Assembly: GCA_951812925.1 (NCBI GenBank)
Contig: OX638369.1
Location: 59,596,228-59,660,227 of the forward strand
Length of the DNA stretch: 64,000 nt
Source: Calliopum simillimum
Taxonomy: Eukaryota; Arthropoda; Insecta; Diptera; Lauxaniidae
Direction of reading: 5' to 3'
Under the pieces are notes generated by a model. The model worked only from the letters and a program-made list of their open reading frames with translations, did not search any database and had not been told where the DNA came from. The translations under genes were made by a program, and so were the position numbers. Positions 34,704-45,706 of this stretch are shown one piece after another; the first letter of the stretch is position 1; every line of letters starts with the position of its first letter.

Positions 34704-36944
34704 CCGAATTCTATGTTGGGAAATGACTTTTATTGATGACCAACACCAAGAAACATTCTTGGTCAAGACAAAGTTTTGATCGTGATTTCGTACACTAAGA
34801 CTTGGTCTTAAAAAATGACCACTACAAGACTTAATACAAAGCCTGATTTTGTTCATCATGGGTGAATTTTGAAAAAAAAATTTATTAATTCAGTAAAACA
34901 ATGATAAGTCAATTCAAAAAAGAAAACAAAAAAATACTAGCTGTGTATGTCAGTTAAGAAAAAAAAGAATTGCATAGTCACCACAAAAAAAAAAAATGTC
35001 AGTCAATAGAAAAATCTTTGCATAATTTTTACCAGGTGATTGGCAGCTGTCAACAATCGCAGCAATCGAACACGTCGTAAACAACTTCATTTCAAATGAC
35101 AACAACAACTAAATGAGTTGGTAATTGAACGTAGAGACTAAGAAATCGTTAATTATGTGATAAAACGATACAAACAAACAACTTTTTTCCAATTGTAATT
35201 GCAATTACTCAATAAGTAGCTATTGGCGTAAGCACAAGAAATAGTTACTAAGAATAGACGACTCAATATCTCATAAAAAGCATCGAAACTGTGTGCCAAA
35301 GATTTATTGTGCTCTCGCGGCATAAATCATTATTAATATCTTAATCTTCCTCATCTTAAGATGTTATCCATCTACTAATTCAACAAAGTACTTTTGCCAA
35401 TTTCATTCAAAAAAAAAAAAATCATAAATTGATTGATTTATGTTCGTGTTGTCTAGCTATCGATACTAAAATATTTATGTCTACATATAAAATTGGAATT
35501 TTTCGAAATTACCCAGACAACGGGTGTGTTTTAGTCGTTTTCCTTAACAGCAATCGATGTTTAACTGTTTCAAGTTTTTGCTAGAATTCTTGAATGGTTT
35601 TTAGACAGCGACTAAAATTGATGGTTTGACTTATAGAATGTATTGGCTATTGTCGATTTATGATTGAAAATTGGTTTATATTTGGGGTATTTTTCTTTTT
35701 TCCATCAAAGATATTCCACCACGCAATTAGCGCAAATTTTCCAGCACCACTTTCACTTCTGTATACTTAGCGTGTGTGTTGGTATTTTCTTTAAATGATC
35801 ACTGATCAGACAGACAGACAGTAAAAGCAACAAACAAGTGGTAGTGGTGATCGCCATATTTTAATTTGATGTTCGCCAAAATCAATATCGTAAATAACAC
35901 GGAACATATAAATTTAATCGCATTGAACACCACCACCGACACTTTTCCGCTCTCGCCGCTCAATCATTATAGCTGAATAAAACAACAAACGTCAAGAGGT
36001 GGATTAGAATTGCCAAAGAGACTTTGAACAGACAGGCGGAACGGATGGGGCTGGACAGACAGATATACACAGACACGTCTCCGCTGCTGTGTGTTCGTTC
36101 ACTGGTGCTTTTTTTATGATAATGATGCAAAGCGTTAAAAATAAACAAACATCACTAATATCAAACTGTAAAATAAACAAACATACAAGAGCAACAACAG
36201 CAACAAACCAACCAAGCAACAACTCAACTCAAGTGCCAGAATTCTCAAATGATGAAAATTAGAGGGGGGAAAACGGAAAAGCAAAAAATCTGCCAACAAC
36301 AAACGAATGAAAATTTTCACTCATAAACAGCCAATCAAATGGAAAAACTTTTCATTTAAATTAAAAATTGTGAGAGAAAAGCGGAAGATGATTTTTTATG
36401 TTGTTTTTCAACATGTTGCCGCAACATGTTATTTGTTGTAAATGATGTTCTTGCTCTCGTATTCACCTTTTGTTTTATTAAGTAGATGGAATACAATTCT
36501 AGAATTTTTATCTCTAATTCTTAACCTCGAACTTTTAGTTCTTGAGCAGTTTTGGATTTCAATGTTGATCTTGACCTTCAGCTTAATAATATTTTCTGGA
36601 GTTGGGGCTCAATGAAGAAAAAAACTTAGCATGTATTATGTAATTGCCTTGCCACGAGTAACCTATGTGCAGTGTTTTTAGATTTTAGCTTAAACGATTA
36701 AATGGGTGATGTTGATCATCTCTATCAACATTTTTTCTAATAATGAGCAATACCTGCACTTCCCAGAGGCCAGGACCAAGACTTAGAGTCCAATGGTGAA
36801 ACAACAAATGGTCCAGATCATAATCAAGTCGATGACTGCTTTTTAGCCTTGGTTAATAGCTAGTAGAATCGCTCAATGAGCAAAATTTTACCACAAATGT
36901 ATAAAATAATTTTTGTACTTTATAGACAGTTTTAGTACTTATTT
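34704..36944. other. non-coding, host-like DNA
   Basis: After a short TTGGTC-related margin (to about 34,850) this is unique-looking AT-rich fly DNA with CAACA/CAGACAGA words. No supported gene. Confidence 0.45.
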
Positions 36945-36964
36945 TATACCCTACACCCAGGGTA
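36945..36964 (+). repeat. 5'-end fragment of the Helentron-like family
   Basis: TATACCCTACACCCAGGGTA, exactly the 5' terminus of elements A and D, with none of the rest of the element following. It directly abuts the fold-back element at 36,961. Confidence 0.6.
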
Positions 36965-37557
36965 CAAAAATAACACCTAAAACAGGGGAATATTGAGTCA
37001 GTATGTACTACAGAAATATTTGCTATACAATTTCACTACTAGTTGCTCAACACTAAAAAAGCTAAATTTTATCCCGAAAGCAAAAACATCGTTAAAATCA
37101 GAAAGCAGTTCTAACAATAAATATTTTCCACATTTCACCCCACTGTAAAACTCTAAAACAACATTTTGGGCAAAACTCGTTCTCACAAGATCATAACGAA
37201 ATCACACAAGGATCATTTTCCTAGAATACATTAACGTATTATATCCTGTTTTTATGGGTCTTTTTGACCCCTTTTTCTAAAACTGAGCCACAATGGGTTA
37301 CCAAATTTTGCAAAATATTTTACAAAAAATTTCACTTAGAGTTACCAAAGACAAAAAATTCTTAAAACTTAAGGTAAGCGCGTCAGGGATGTAATTAATA
37401 TGCAATGTGAAAAGTCCTAATTTTTAACGATTTTTTTGGTTTCGGGCTCAAATTTTGACCTTTACGTGTTTAGAAACTAGTAGTGAAATTTTATAGCGAA
37501 TATTTCTGTGGCACATACTGACTCAATATTTACCTGTTTTGGTGTCATTTTTGTACC
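36961..37557. repeat. fold-back element with about 90-bp arms
   Basis: GGTACAAAAATAACACC at 36,961 through CTACTAGTTGCTC (about 37,049) is complementary to GTTTAGAAACTAGTAGTG (about 37,467) through GGTGTCATTTTTGTACC (37,557). The 400-bp middle is not repeated. No coding. Confidence 0.82.
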
Positions 37558-39584
37558 TTTTTTAAGAAAAATGCTAAAATGACCCACATGTGGGGGTCAA
37601 ACAGGGTTAAAATTTTCTACAAAAATATTCTCCGCAATATCCTGCATAAGTTTGCTAAACACATGATTCACCTCAGATGTAAGGATCATATACATAGTTA
37701 AATTCATCGATTTAACACAATAATGCGGTATTTTTGGTTTTTTCATATACAGTGGATAAAAAAACTTCAAAAATCGATTAAAAAAAAATGTGACGTGCTG
37801 GAGAAAAACCACGAGAAACGGGTATTTTTTTTTAACGTCTACTTTAAGAAGTTTTTGAATTTTCTAATGTGTTTTAAAAAAAGTTCGAAATTGTTCCACA
37901 GTGTTATTAAAGCACATGATTGCTATGGTTTCGGTTTGCTCATCACACATTATTTCCATCACTACTTATTTTTTTATTTCCTTAGCTCTAAGAAATGGAC
38001 ACTCCGCATAATAATGCATTTTCAGACATGGCTCTAAAGGCCTATTAGATGGAATATCGCAAAGATGAAGTAAGTAGTGAAAGAGTTAAATATATCTCTA
38101 TAATCAGTTTTAAGCAAAATATGACCTTTGATGTTTGTGATATGATTGATTGAGTTTTATGCCATATTGAAAAAGGAATTTATTACAAAAAAATTATACT
38201 GATTCGAATAAATTACTTAATTTTCTATAAATATTTAATTATTTAAGGATTTAGTGGGTCTTGCGGAATGTGCCAATTTAGTTGGATTTTAATGTGAAAA
38301 ACTCTACAATCTACAATAGTTGAATTAAAAAAAAAGCAAATAAAAAATGGAATTCGATAATAAAAACATAAATTAAATGAGTTTTGCTTTACATCTAATT
38401 TTAACGATTAATTAACAATATTTTGATAAAGTTACAATGTCACAGTGGCAAAATAACTTTGCAAATATTAATATATTTAATTAGCGCAAAATTTTAGAAA
38501 AATATTTAATAATTAATGTTGGCATTGAAATGTTTAACAAATTTGTTAACATGAATCATATTATGATTTGAGTGACAAAAACAGCAGAACTTGAAAGAGA
38601 AAAAATATATAAACTCGTATAGTATAGGGTACAATGTATCATAAATCATTGTCAAAAATATTATGAATTAAGGAATTTCTTTCTTAAGAACAAAACAGCA
38701 CATAAATGAAAAACTTCAAAGATATGTGCTTTTGCCAATTCAAAATATTTTTTTCATAAAATAACAATTCACATTGTATTAGATTTAGGCAAGCTTTTTT
38801 TTTAGAAAAAAAAAAACGGAAATACCAATTTATAAAAAATTAAATTAAATAAAATTCATCCCACCTACTTATATGAGAAATTTCCCGAAAGATCTTGAGA
38901 ATATTCAAAAACTTACGAGTAAAAGCAGCCTCAATTCCGACGTACAAATAAAATTAAATAATTTGTGTTACCTCCTGGCCATTAAATCTTATTGCAATTG
39001 TTGGATTTTCAAGAGAATTACCTGCAAGAGAAACGAAAGAAAACATTTTATTTAATTTAACAACATAAAAGCATTATTATAAATAATTCAAATAGTTTCT
39101 ATTTTTTTTTTTTTTTTTTTTAATTTTATTATTCAATAAAATTTTATTTTACAACATTTTCTTATTTAATTAAATCATTAAACGAATTTTAATCAACAAG
39201 AAATAAATATTTATTGCAGTGTAGTAAATTAAAATTTTTAATTGAATTCACATGCAATTCACATTTAGTTTGTTTTATAATAAGCTACTCATAAATTTAT
39301 ATGAACACACATAAGTATATCTTTTAGATCCATATCAATTCAGCAGATAATTATCGAGGTAACGCGCAGTACCCAGTCATAGTCCCATGCAGATTTCAGT
39401 GCTCGTTCATAGGAAAAATCAACCGAAATTTTGGTCTCTATAGAATACATATAAAATTTGATGCGTTGCACAGTGCACTGTTTAATACAATCTACAAGTG
39501 AAAAATTCAAAATGCAACTTTTAGTATGCAGAACTGTTAAAATATGTCCATTGACGTCACGAAATAGAGTGAAAAGATTTTGGC
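37558..39584. other. non-coding, AT-rich
   Basis: Nothing recognised. A run of about 18 T at 39,104-39,121. Confidence 0.5.
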
Positions 39585-40265
39585 GCCGGTGTGGGGGTAG
39601 CCCCCATACGAAAAAAATTAACAAAACTCTATATTTCTGCACTTGCAGTACCTATCATTACCAAACTCTATAAACAGGAGTATACTGCGTTCACCAAACA
39701 CCCTGCAAAAACTGCAGGAAATTGAACGAAGGGGCGTTGCACCCCTCACACAAAAAAACACCTCAATAGCTATATCTCTGCACCAGTAGCAGTTATTGGT
39801 TCAAATTTTTGTACACAAGAGTATACCACGTTCACTAATCGCCTCAAAGAAATTGGGGGAAATTGAAAAAGGGAGCGTTGCACCCCCCCTACAAAAAAAA
39901 AACACATCAATTGCCATATCTCTATACCTGTTGCAGTTACCATTGCACCCCCATACAAAAAAAAAACAAATCAATTGCAATATCTTTGCACCTATATCAG
40001 TTATTACTACAAAACTTTATATTGAGAATGTGTATTTAATTTACAAAATACTATACGAATAGAGAGGGGGTTAAAATATGGGGGCTTCGCACACCTACAC
40101 AAAAATACTTAAAATACTCTATTTCTGTACTTTTATCATAAAAATTGGTACATGGATGTATGTAAGTGATATCTTTTAAGCAATATGGTAAATTAAAAGA
40201 GGGAACGCTGCACCCCCCCCCCCCCACATAAGAAACATTTGCAATATTTAACCTTTGCATCTATT
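39585..40265. repeat. degenerate minisatellite with GTTGCACCCC cores
   Basis: Four to five diverged units built from a TTGCACCCC core, an A run, CATCAATTGC, ATATCTCTGCACC, GCAGTTATT and an AGTATA word (cores near 39,735, 39,879, 39,943, 40,085 and 40,208). Unit length is irregular, from about 65 to 145 bp. The T-rich complement near 39,590 may be a further degraded unit. Confidence 0.7.
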
Positions 40266-41291
40266 GCAGGTATTATTATAAAATCTGGTAAATTTTTCAT
40301 AGTAATTATGGGGGAAATTTTTTGCGAGAAAGTGCAAGGATTTAAATCTCACGTGTCATGGAAAAAAAACTACATATTTTCTTGAAGTGTCCATCTCTAC
40401 CCAGTGCGGAGCAGTGGTCATAGCTTTTAAGTCCAATATACAACAAAAATATAAATTTCGAAAGCAGAAAAAAATTGCAATTCTGTTAAAATTGTTTGTG
40501 GCAACACTATGCATGATAAAGAATATATATTTTTGGAAAGCTTACACATCGAGTCAATTTTGGTTGTTTTTTCTCAATTTTATTTCATGGAAAAATTACC
40601 ACAAAATTTACTGAAGTTGAAGCGCTGTCCGGAACTAAAATTTTTTAAATTTGATTATATTCAAAATATCAACTTTGAAGTGCAAATATATGTAGTAAAT
40701 GTTAACCAACGAAAATCAAAATCTATTTTTGGAGGTAAGTAGACATATTTAAACATTTCAGCGTACAAAAATTTAAAAATTATATTTTGAATTTTTCAAG
40801 TCTAGCACACTAAAACGATACCTAAACTGTACGTTGCGTGCAAGTCCATTTATGGCGTTTTTGCACCCATCGCTTTTCGAAAAGTTTGCGTCCTCAACTA
40901 TATAATTACTTAATCGCAATTTTCAATTCTGATCAAAAAATGCGGTAGAGAAATATGATTATTTAACAAATATTACTCCAAATGCCATTTTTCGACTAAG
41001 GGAGTTCGTGCTTAGGTGATATTTGATATGTGGAATCGGACTATATTTTATATTATATTGATGCAATGTTGAATGGTCTAGTATGCAAACATTTAGTTTT
41101 AGTGGTTTTAAAATAATTGCGTTAAAGAAAACATATGTGGGGGTCAAAAGCAATAGGGTAAAAGTGACAAATTACGAAAAATAGAGTTAGCTATGCGACA
41201 ACCAGGCTTTTGAGGTCTTAAGCCTCCGTAGAGTACCATTTAAAAAAACCAGTTAAGAAAATTTGAGTTTTGTTTAAAAGCAAATTTTTAA
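40266..41291. other. non-coding
   Basis: No supported gene. A 77-residue frame ending at 40,742 runs into a good splice-donor-like GGAG/GTAAGT at 40,734-40,739, but the peptide matches nothing and no partner exon was seen. Confidence 0.4.
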
Positions 41292-41293
41292 TA

Positions 41294-43424
41294 GGGGAAA
41301 GTGGGGTAAAGTGGGAAACTTTTTTTCGAAGCTCCATAAAATGAACAAAACTTCTTATTTTTTCATGTTTCAACTTCCTATAATAAAGAAAATTATATAA
41401 GCTTTATTTTAACCGAAGAAACGAACCGAAAATATGGATTTTCTGTTGAGGATGCCCAAAATGGCAAAAATTAAAAATCGTGGGGTAAAGTGGGAAACTT
41501 TCAAAACTCATAAAAACTAATACAAATGTTGGAAAAAAGTTCTAATATCTTTATTGTTAGTCAAAAAAGGTCCAAGGAACACACCCATAGGAGTAAATAT
41601 GAAAAGAAATAATGATTTTGCTGGAAAAAAAATATATAAAAAAATGTGTTTAAAAAAATTTGTGAAATAGTAGCTTATTCGTCGTTCTCTGATGAAACAT
41701 CAAAGTCCAAGTCACATTGTTAGTAATAAAAGAAGCTTGTAGTGAGATTAACGCATTTCAAGTGAAATGGGCGTTGACAATCCTTTAGGTTGCATTTGAT
41801 GGTATTGTGTCTGGTCATGATTTCGGGCATGAGTTCCATGCAAAAGGTGCAAAAATCAAGATCTTCATCTGAGCTAGAGCTTCTTTGTTTCTTCTTTGAC
41901 GCTTTCTTTGCTGGTGGTGCTTTTTTGCTCCTGGTACTCTATTTTTTGTGATTCGTTTCCCTCTTTCTTCCGTTTATTTGCTAAACGTTTTTTCTCAGCT
42001 ACTTTTTGCAACTCGCTTAGCTTTTCCGGGGTGTTTACTCACAATATAAATGTACAACACTTATTTGGATCATGAAATAGTATAATACGTTGACAAGTGC
42101 GGACTAGCAATTGTGAAATAACATTTCCCACTTTACGCCATAAAAAATTTCCCACTTTACCCCGATACACAGTGCGTTGAGCCCATACAAGCAATGGTCA
42201 AAAATAGAAGGAGTGGTTGGATATTGATGAAATTTGGTTCTATAAGTAATTTGGGGTCGTTGAGCTCAAAAATGATCTCAGATTTGTTGCAAACTTTATA
42301 GTTTTGCTAAAAACCAGGTATTTAGGACGATTTTCTTAAGGTACATATATAACGATGATAAAAAAGTAATGTTTAATGTTAACAAATGAGATGTACGTAG
42401 AAGAAATAATGTTTTATGTACTTTTGAAACCATTTGAGTTAATAAAAACAAAAAAAAATTTTTAACATAAATTTCATATTTCATGTAAATTTTTCATTTT
42501 AAGCATTTTTTCAAAAAAAAAAAAAAAATATTTGTAGGACGAAGTAGGAAAAGTTATTTGCAGTTCTTGATTATATAGAGTCCGTACTAGTAGATTAAAA
42601 AAAAAAACGGCACTTAATTTTATACTATTTGTTTTTTTTTTTTCATCGAAATTTGTCAATTTCTGAAGTTTTTCATATGATAATATCATATATTAAAACC
42701 ACTACAATATATACTAAATTATATATTTTCGAAAATTTTTTAGTTTTATTTATTTACTTAAATATTATTTATAATAAAAAACTTTACTTCGCTTGGTTTA
42801 ATCAAAAGACAAATTTTTGATAATTATTTGTTTAAGGGAACCCAAAACGAAGTGAATAAAACATGATTTTTTTTGAAAAATATCTCAACTTTGAAGTGTC
42901 ACAGCGTAGCCAAAACTGAGTTTTTCCCATAAATATTTTGTTTTTATTTTATTGATACAATTACCTGTCGATTGATACCAATATTATTAGGTTTCGATTC
43001 ACAAAAAATTTTGATTTTTGCCCACTAGACAACGCAGTGTGCGATACCACATTTTGCAAAAAATGTGAGCTTCATTCTTTCACTCTATGAATTACACGGA
43101 ATCCTTTTGCGTTATCAAAATTAAGACTACAAAGAATATTTTTGTGTACTTACAATCGGTTAATCTCCAGAAACAGTAAAAATATCGATGCTTAAAAATT
43201 TCAAAATGAAATTTCAAAATCACTTAAAAACTTTGCATGATTTCAGAGATCACAAAAATACGTATGCACGCATCGCTATACCATAAAGATTTGCTTACGG
43301 TCATTGCAAGTACATGTCAGAAGCGCATGACACCTAAACTTTGCTAGTTTGCCCGAAAAGGGGCATTTCCCACTTTACTCCACTTCCCACTTTACCCCAC
43401 TTCCCACTTTACCCCACTTTCCCC
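41294..43424 (-). mobile_element. pogo-like DNA transposon, non-autonomous derivative
   Basis: GGGGAAAGTGGGGTAAAGTG at 41,294 pairs with the complement ending CTTTCCCC at 43,424. TA dinucleotides flank at 41,292-41,293 and 43,425-43,426. The right end carries three tandem TTCCCACTTTACCCCAC-type 17-bp units, and more copies of the motif occur inside (41,485, 42,124, 42,150, 43,366). These look like transposase-binding iterons. At 2.1 kb it holds only a transposase tail, so it could not move by itself. Confidence 0.85.
41690..42036 (-). pseudogene. pogo-like transposase C-terminal tail with PHD-like zinc finger
   Basis: On the minus strand from 42,036 the frame reads TPEKLSELQKVAEKKRLANK and KRKKEGNESQKIEYQEQK. 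After a frame change comes LSSDEDLDFCTFCMEL, then IKCNLKDCQRPFHLKCVNLT and a final acidic DFDVSSENDE. The order lysine-rich helix, acidic serine patch, Cys-X2-Cys, Cys-X4-Cys and FH-X2-C is that of the C-terminal tail of many pogo-type DDE transposases. It follows the catalytic domain, which is missing here. The strand indicates that the 43,424 end is the transposase 5' side. Confidence 0.75.
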
Positions 43425-43640
43425 TACCTTTTTTTTTTGTAGTAAATGTGGAGTAAAGTAGGAACATTTTTACTAAAAATATATTAAAACTAAATGGAAA
43501 TATAGGCTTTCGCCTACTTTCTACTTTACAGCGATTGCTTGTGTGGTTGAGGAACAGTAATTATTTCCGAAAAACTTTAACAAGCTGTAACATTCATAAA
43601 CCAAACTTGTTTTCAAAAACATTAACATCCTGAAAGTAAG

Positions 43641-43645
43641 ACTTC
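43641..43645. repeat. target site duplication, left
   Basis: ACTTC, repeated at 53,422-53,426 directly after the 3' LTR. Confidence 0.93.
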
Positions 43646-43800
43646 TGTTTAAGTGAACATTTTTTGATGGTGTGAACGGCCCCTCAAAAAGAAGGAATGT
43701 CTAAATACATCCTGATATCGATTTGACATTTATATCGAATTCTGGAATTCTGCGGCAATGTTGGCAGTTCTGGAATGACAATATACTTTTCCAGTCTACG

Positions 43801-43808
43801 TATATAAG
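43801..43808 (+). promoter_or_regulatory. LTR TATA box
   Basis: TATATAAG about 155 bp into the LTR, with the poly(A) signal downstream at 43,938-43,943. Transcription would start about 30 bp later, near 43,832. The same arrangement occurs in the 3' LTR (53,154). Confidence 0.7.
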
Positions 43809-43937
43809 GCGAATTTTCAAGCGCGTTTGGGATTATTAATAATTGTCTTCTTGAATTGTACATTTGAAAGCTTAAAATCGCGGTCTTAATTCAAATACTG
43901 TAAATTTCTTAAACGCACCAGTCGTAACCTACATTAT

Positions 43938-43943
43938 AATAAA
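43938..43943 (+). terminator. LTR poly(A) signal
   Basis: AATAAA. Its 3' LTR counterpart at 53,291-53,296 would direct 3'-end formation of the genomic RNA. Confidence 0.65.
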
Positions 43944-44068
43944 AGTGTTCAAATTGGAAAAAAAAGGATTTTTGATTCACTTCGTTTATCTACGCTGCAC
44001 AGAGAAAAGAAGGGGTGCTCCTGAATGCTGTTCACTGCCACACGCAAGGGGTGATACCGGCAAAAACA

Positions 44069-45706
44069 TTTTTGATCCTACGAGCCAGATTCTGGATTGG
44101 CAATAAATCGAGGTCCTCCATCGTCACGTTTCATCGTACTTATCAGCGGTTGTGCATCACCATCATCAACCAGCAACTTGGTCATCATCATTGTAGTCAT
44201 CGAAACTCACGTCGTGGGAGCACCTACCAAGAACAAAATCTACGCGGGAGCACAATTTAAGCAAAAAACAGGTTAGGTTTTTCACATTTTTTTTTCTATT
44301 TTCTTCACCAAAATTTTCATATTTTCCCACAATTTACATAAACCTGAACTCACTTGTACTTTTAAATACATATGTGTATACGCTTTTATGTACAATTTTT
44401 TAATTTTTTTTCTGATCATTTTTACAAACTAACCCCATTTGCATTTGACATTCACACATACCTAATTACATGCAATCATTTTTTGGATTTAGCAGTGTTG
44501 TGCAAAATTTCATTTTACAGTCATTTGGTTTAAATTGTAGTTTATAGTAATTTTGATAATTTAAAGTGAATTTAGCGTAATTTTTCAAAATAAAAGTAGC
44601 TTTCGAGAAAAAATTTTTTCCAAAATCTCAAAATTAAAAAATTTTTGAATTTGTAATACCAAACGACACAATTCGCACCAAATATTGCACATTTTAACCC
44701 AATCTTCATATCCCGAATTGAAACATTTTTTAAACGCGTCGCGAACGGTGTTTTTTAATTAAGTGAATTCTTGGTTTCAAGATTCAGTTCAATCGCTTTC
44801 GTTTCTTCCACAATCCCAAGTTATATAAATCCATTTACATTTTTTTGCTAGGGTTGAATGTTTGTAGAACCATATCCCTAAATTTGTTATACAACATTGT
44901 GAGCCCAAGGGACAAAATAAAAACTTTTGTAAAACTATATACATATTTGTACTATATACATCTATGTACTATGTACATATATGTAATAATAAGTGAAAAA
45001 GTGCGCGAATAGTGAAAAAAAAAAACCCAAAACGAAAAAAAAAAAAAGAAAAAAAAACCATTTCAATAAATTAAAAAGAAAAAAAAAGAGATTTTTTTTT
45101 GGAAAAAAAAGAACGGTGTTAAGTGGTGAACTGCTGAATCATTCTTAGAATCGTCGTCCTGTTACAGCCAAGGTTTTCAACATAGGTTTTTCAAGCCAAT
45201 TATTGTGATACTCCATTTTCTATACATCAGAAGTTACCTGAACAGCTTCAGCCATATTTGAATTCATCCAACTCGACTTTTCTGGAACTGTGATACTGAT
45301 GATAAATCAATCCCTGAGAAGCTGGTGCTGTTGAACGCGAAATTTGTTATAATCTTTGTGTGCTCTCGTTATTGGAAAATTTTTTATATGACATGTATTT
45401 GATTCGATGAAAAAGATTATTATTTCGAAATTTGCCGAAGTTTTTTTTCCAATCTTAATTCAACCATTTTAAAATTTGAATTTTTTTGTGGTTTTTTGAA
45501 TTTAACTCAACTGATTTAAAGAATTATCTTTTGAAAATTTTTACACGGTTTTCTGAAAAGAGTTTTCGTTTGCTATTTTTCCCCAACTTTAAATTTCTTA
45601 AATAATTTATCGTTCTAGAAATTTTCGGGTTTTCCTTTTGCGGTATAGTTTTCTTGTTGTTCGAACCCATTTTTTTTTCTCGTAAATTTTTACATAGTAA
45701 CATAAA
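44069..45706 (+). other. BEL/Pao 5' leader
   Basis: A 1.6-kb leader between the LTR and Gag-Pol with A-rich tracts (45,016-45,110) and several upstream ATGs. The bases just after the LTR (TTTTTGATCCTACGAGCC) should hold the tRNA primer-binding site, but I could not match it to a particular tRNA. ACAG/GTTAGG at 44,271-44,272 is a plausible splice donor for a subgenomic mRNA. A short frame at 44,015-44,260 crosses the LTR border and is not supported. Confidence 0.6.

Larger units (their letters stand above)
43646..44068 (+). repeat. 5' LTR of the BEL/Pao element
   Basis: 423 bp, starting TGTTTAAGTGAACA and ending GATACCGGCAAAAACA. It contains a TATA box (43,801) and an AATAAA signal (43,938), so U3, R and U5 are in the expected order. 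Confidence 0.96.

Noticed and set aside
40509..40742. 77-residue frame ending at a good splice donor (GGAG/GTAAGT)
   Set aside because: No recognisable protein and no partner exon; donor-like sequences are common by chance.
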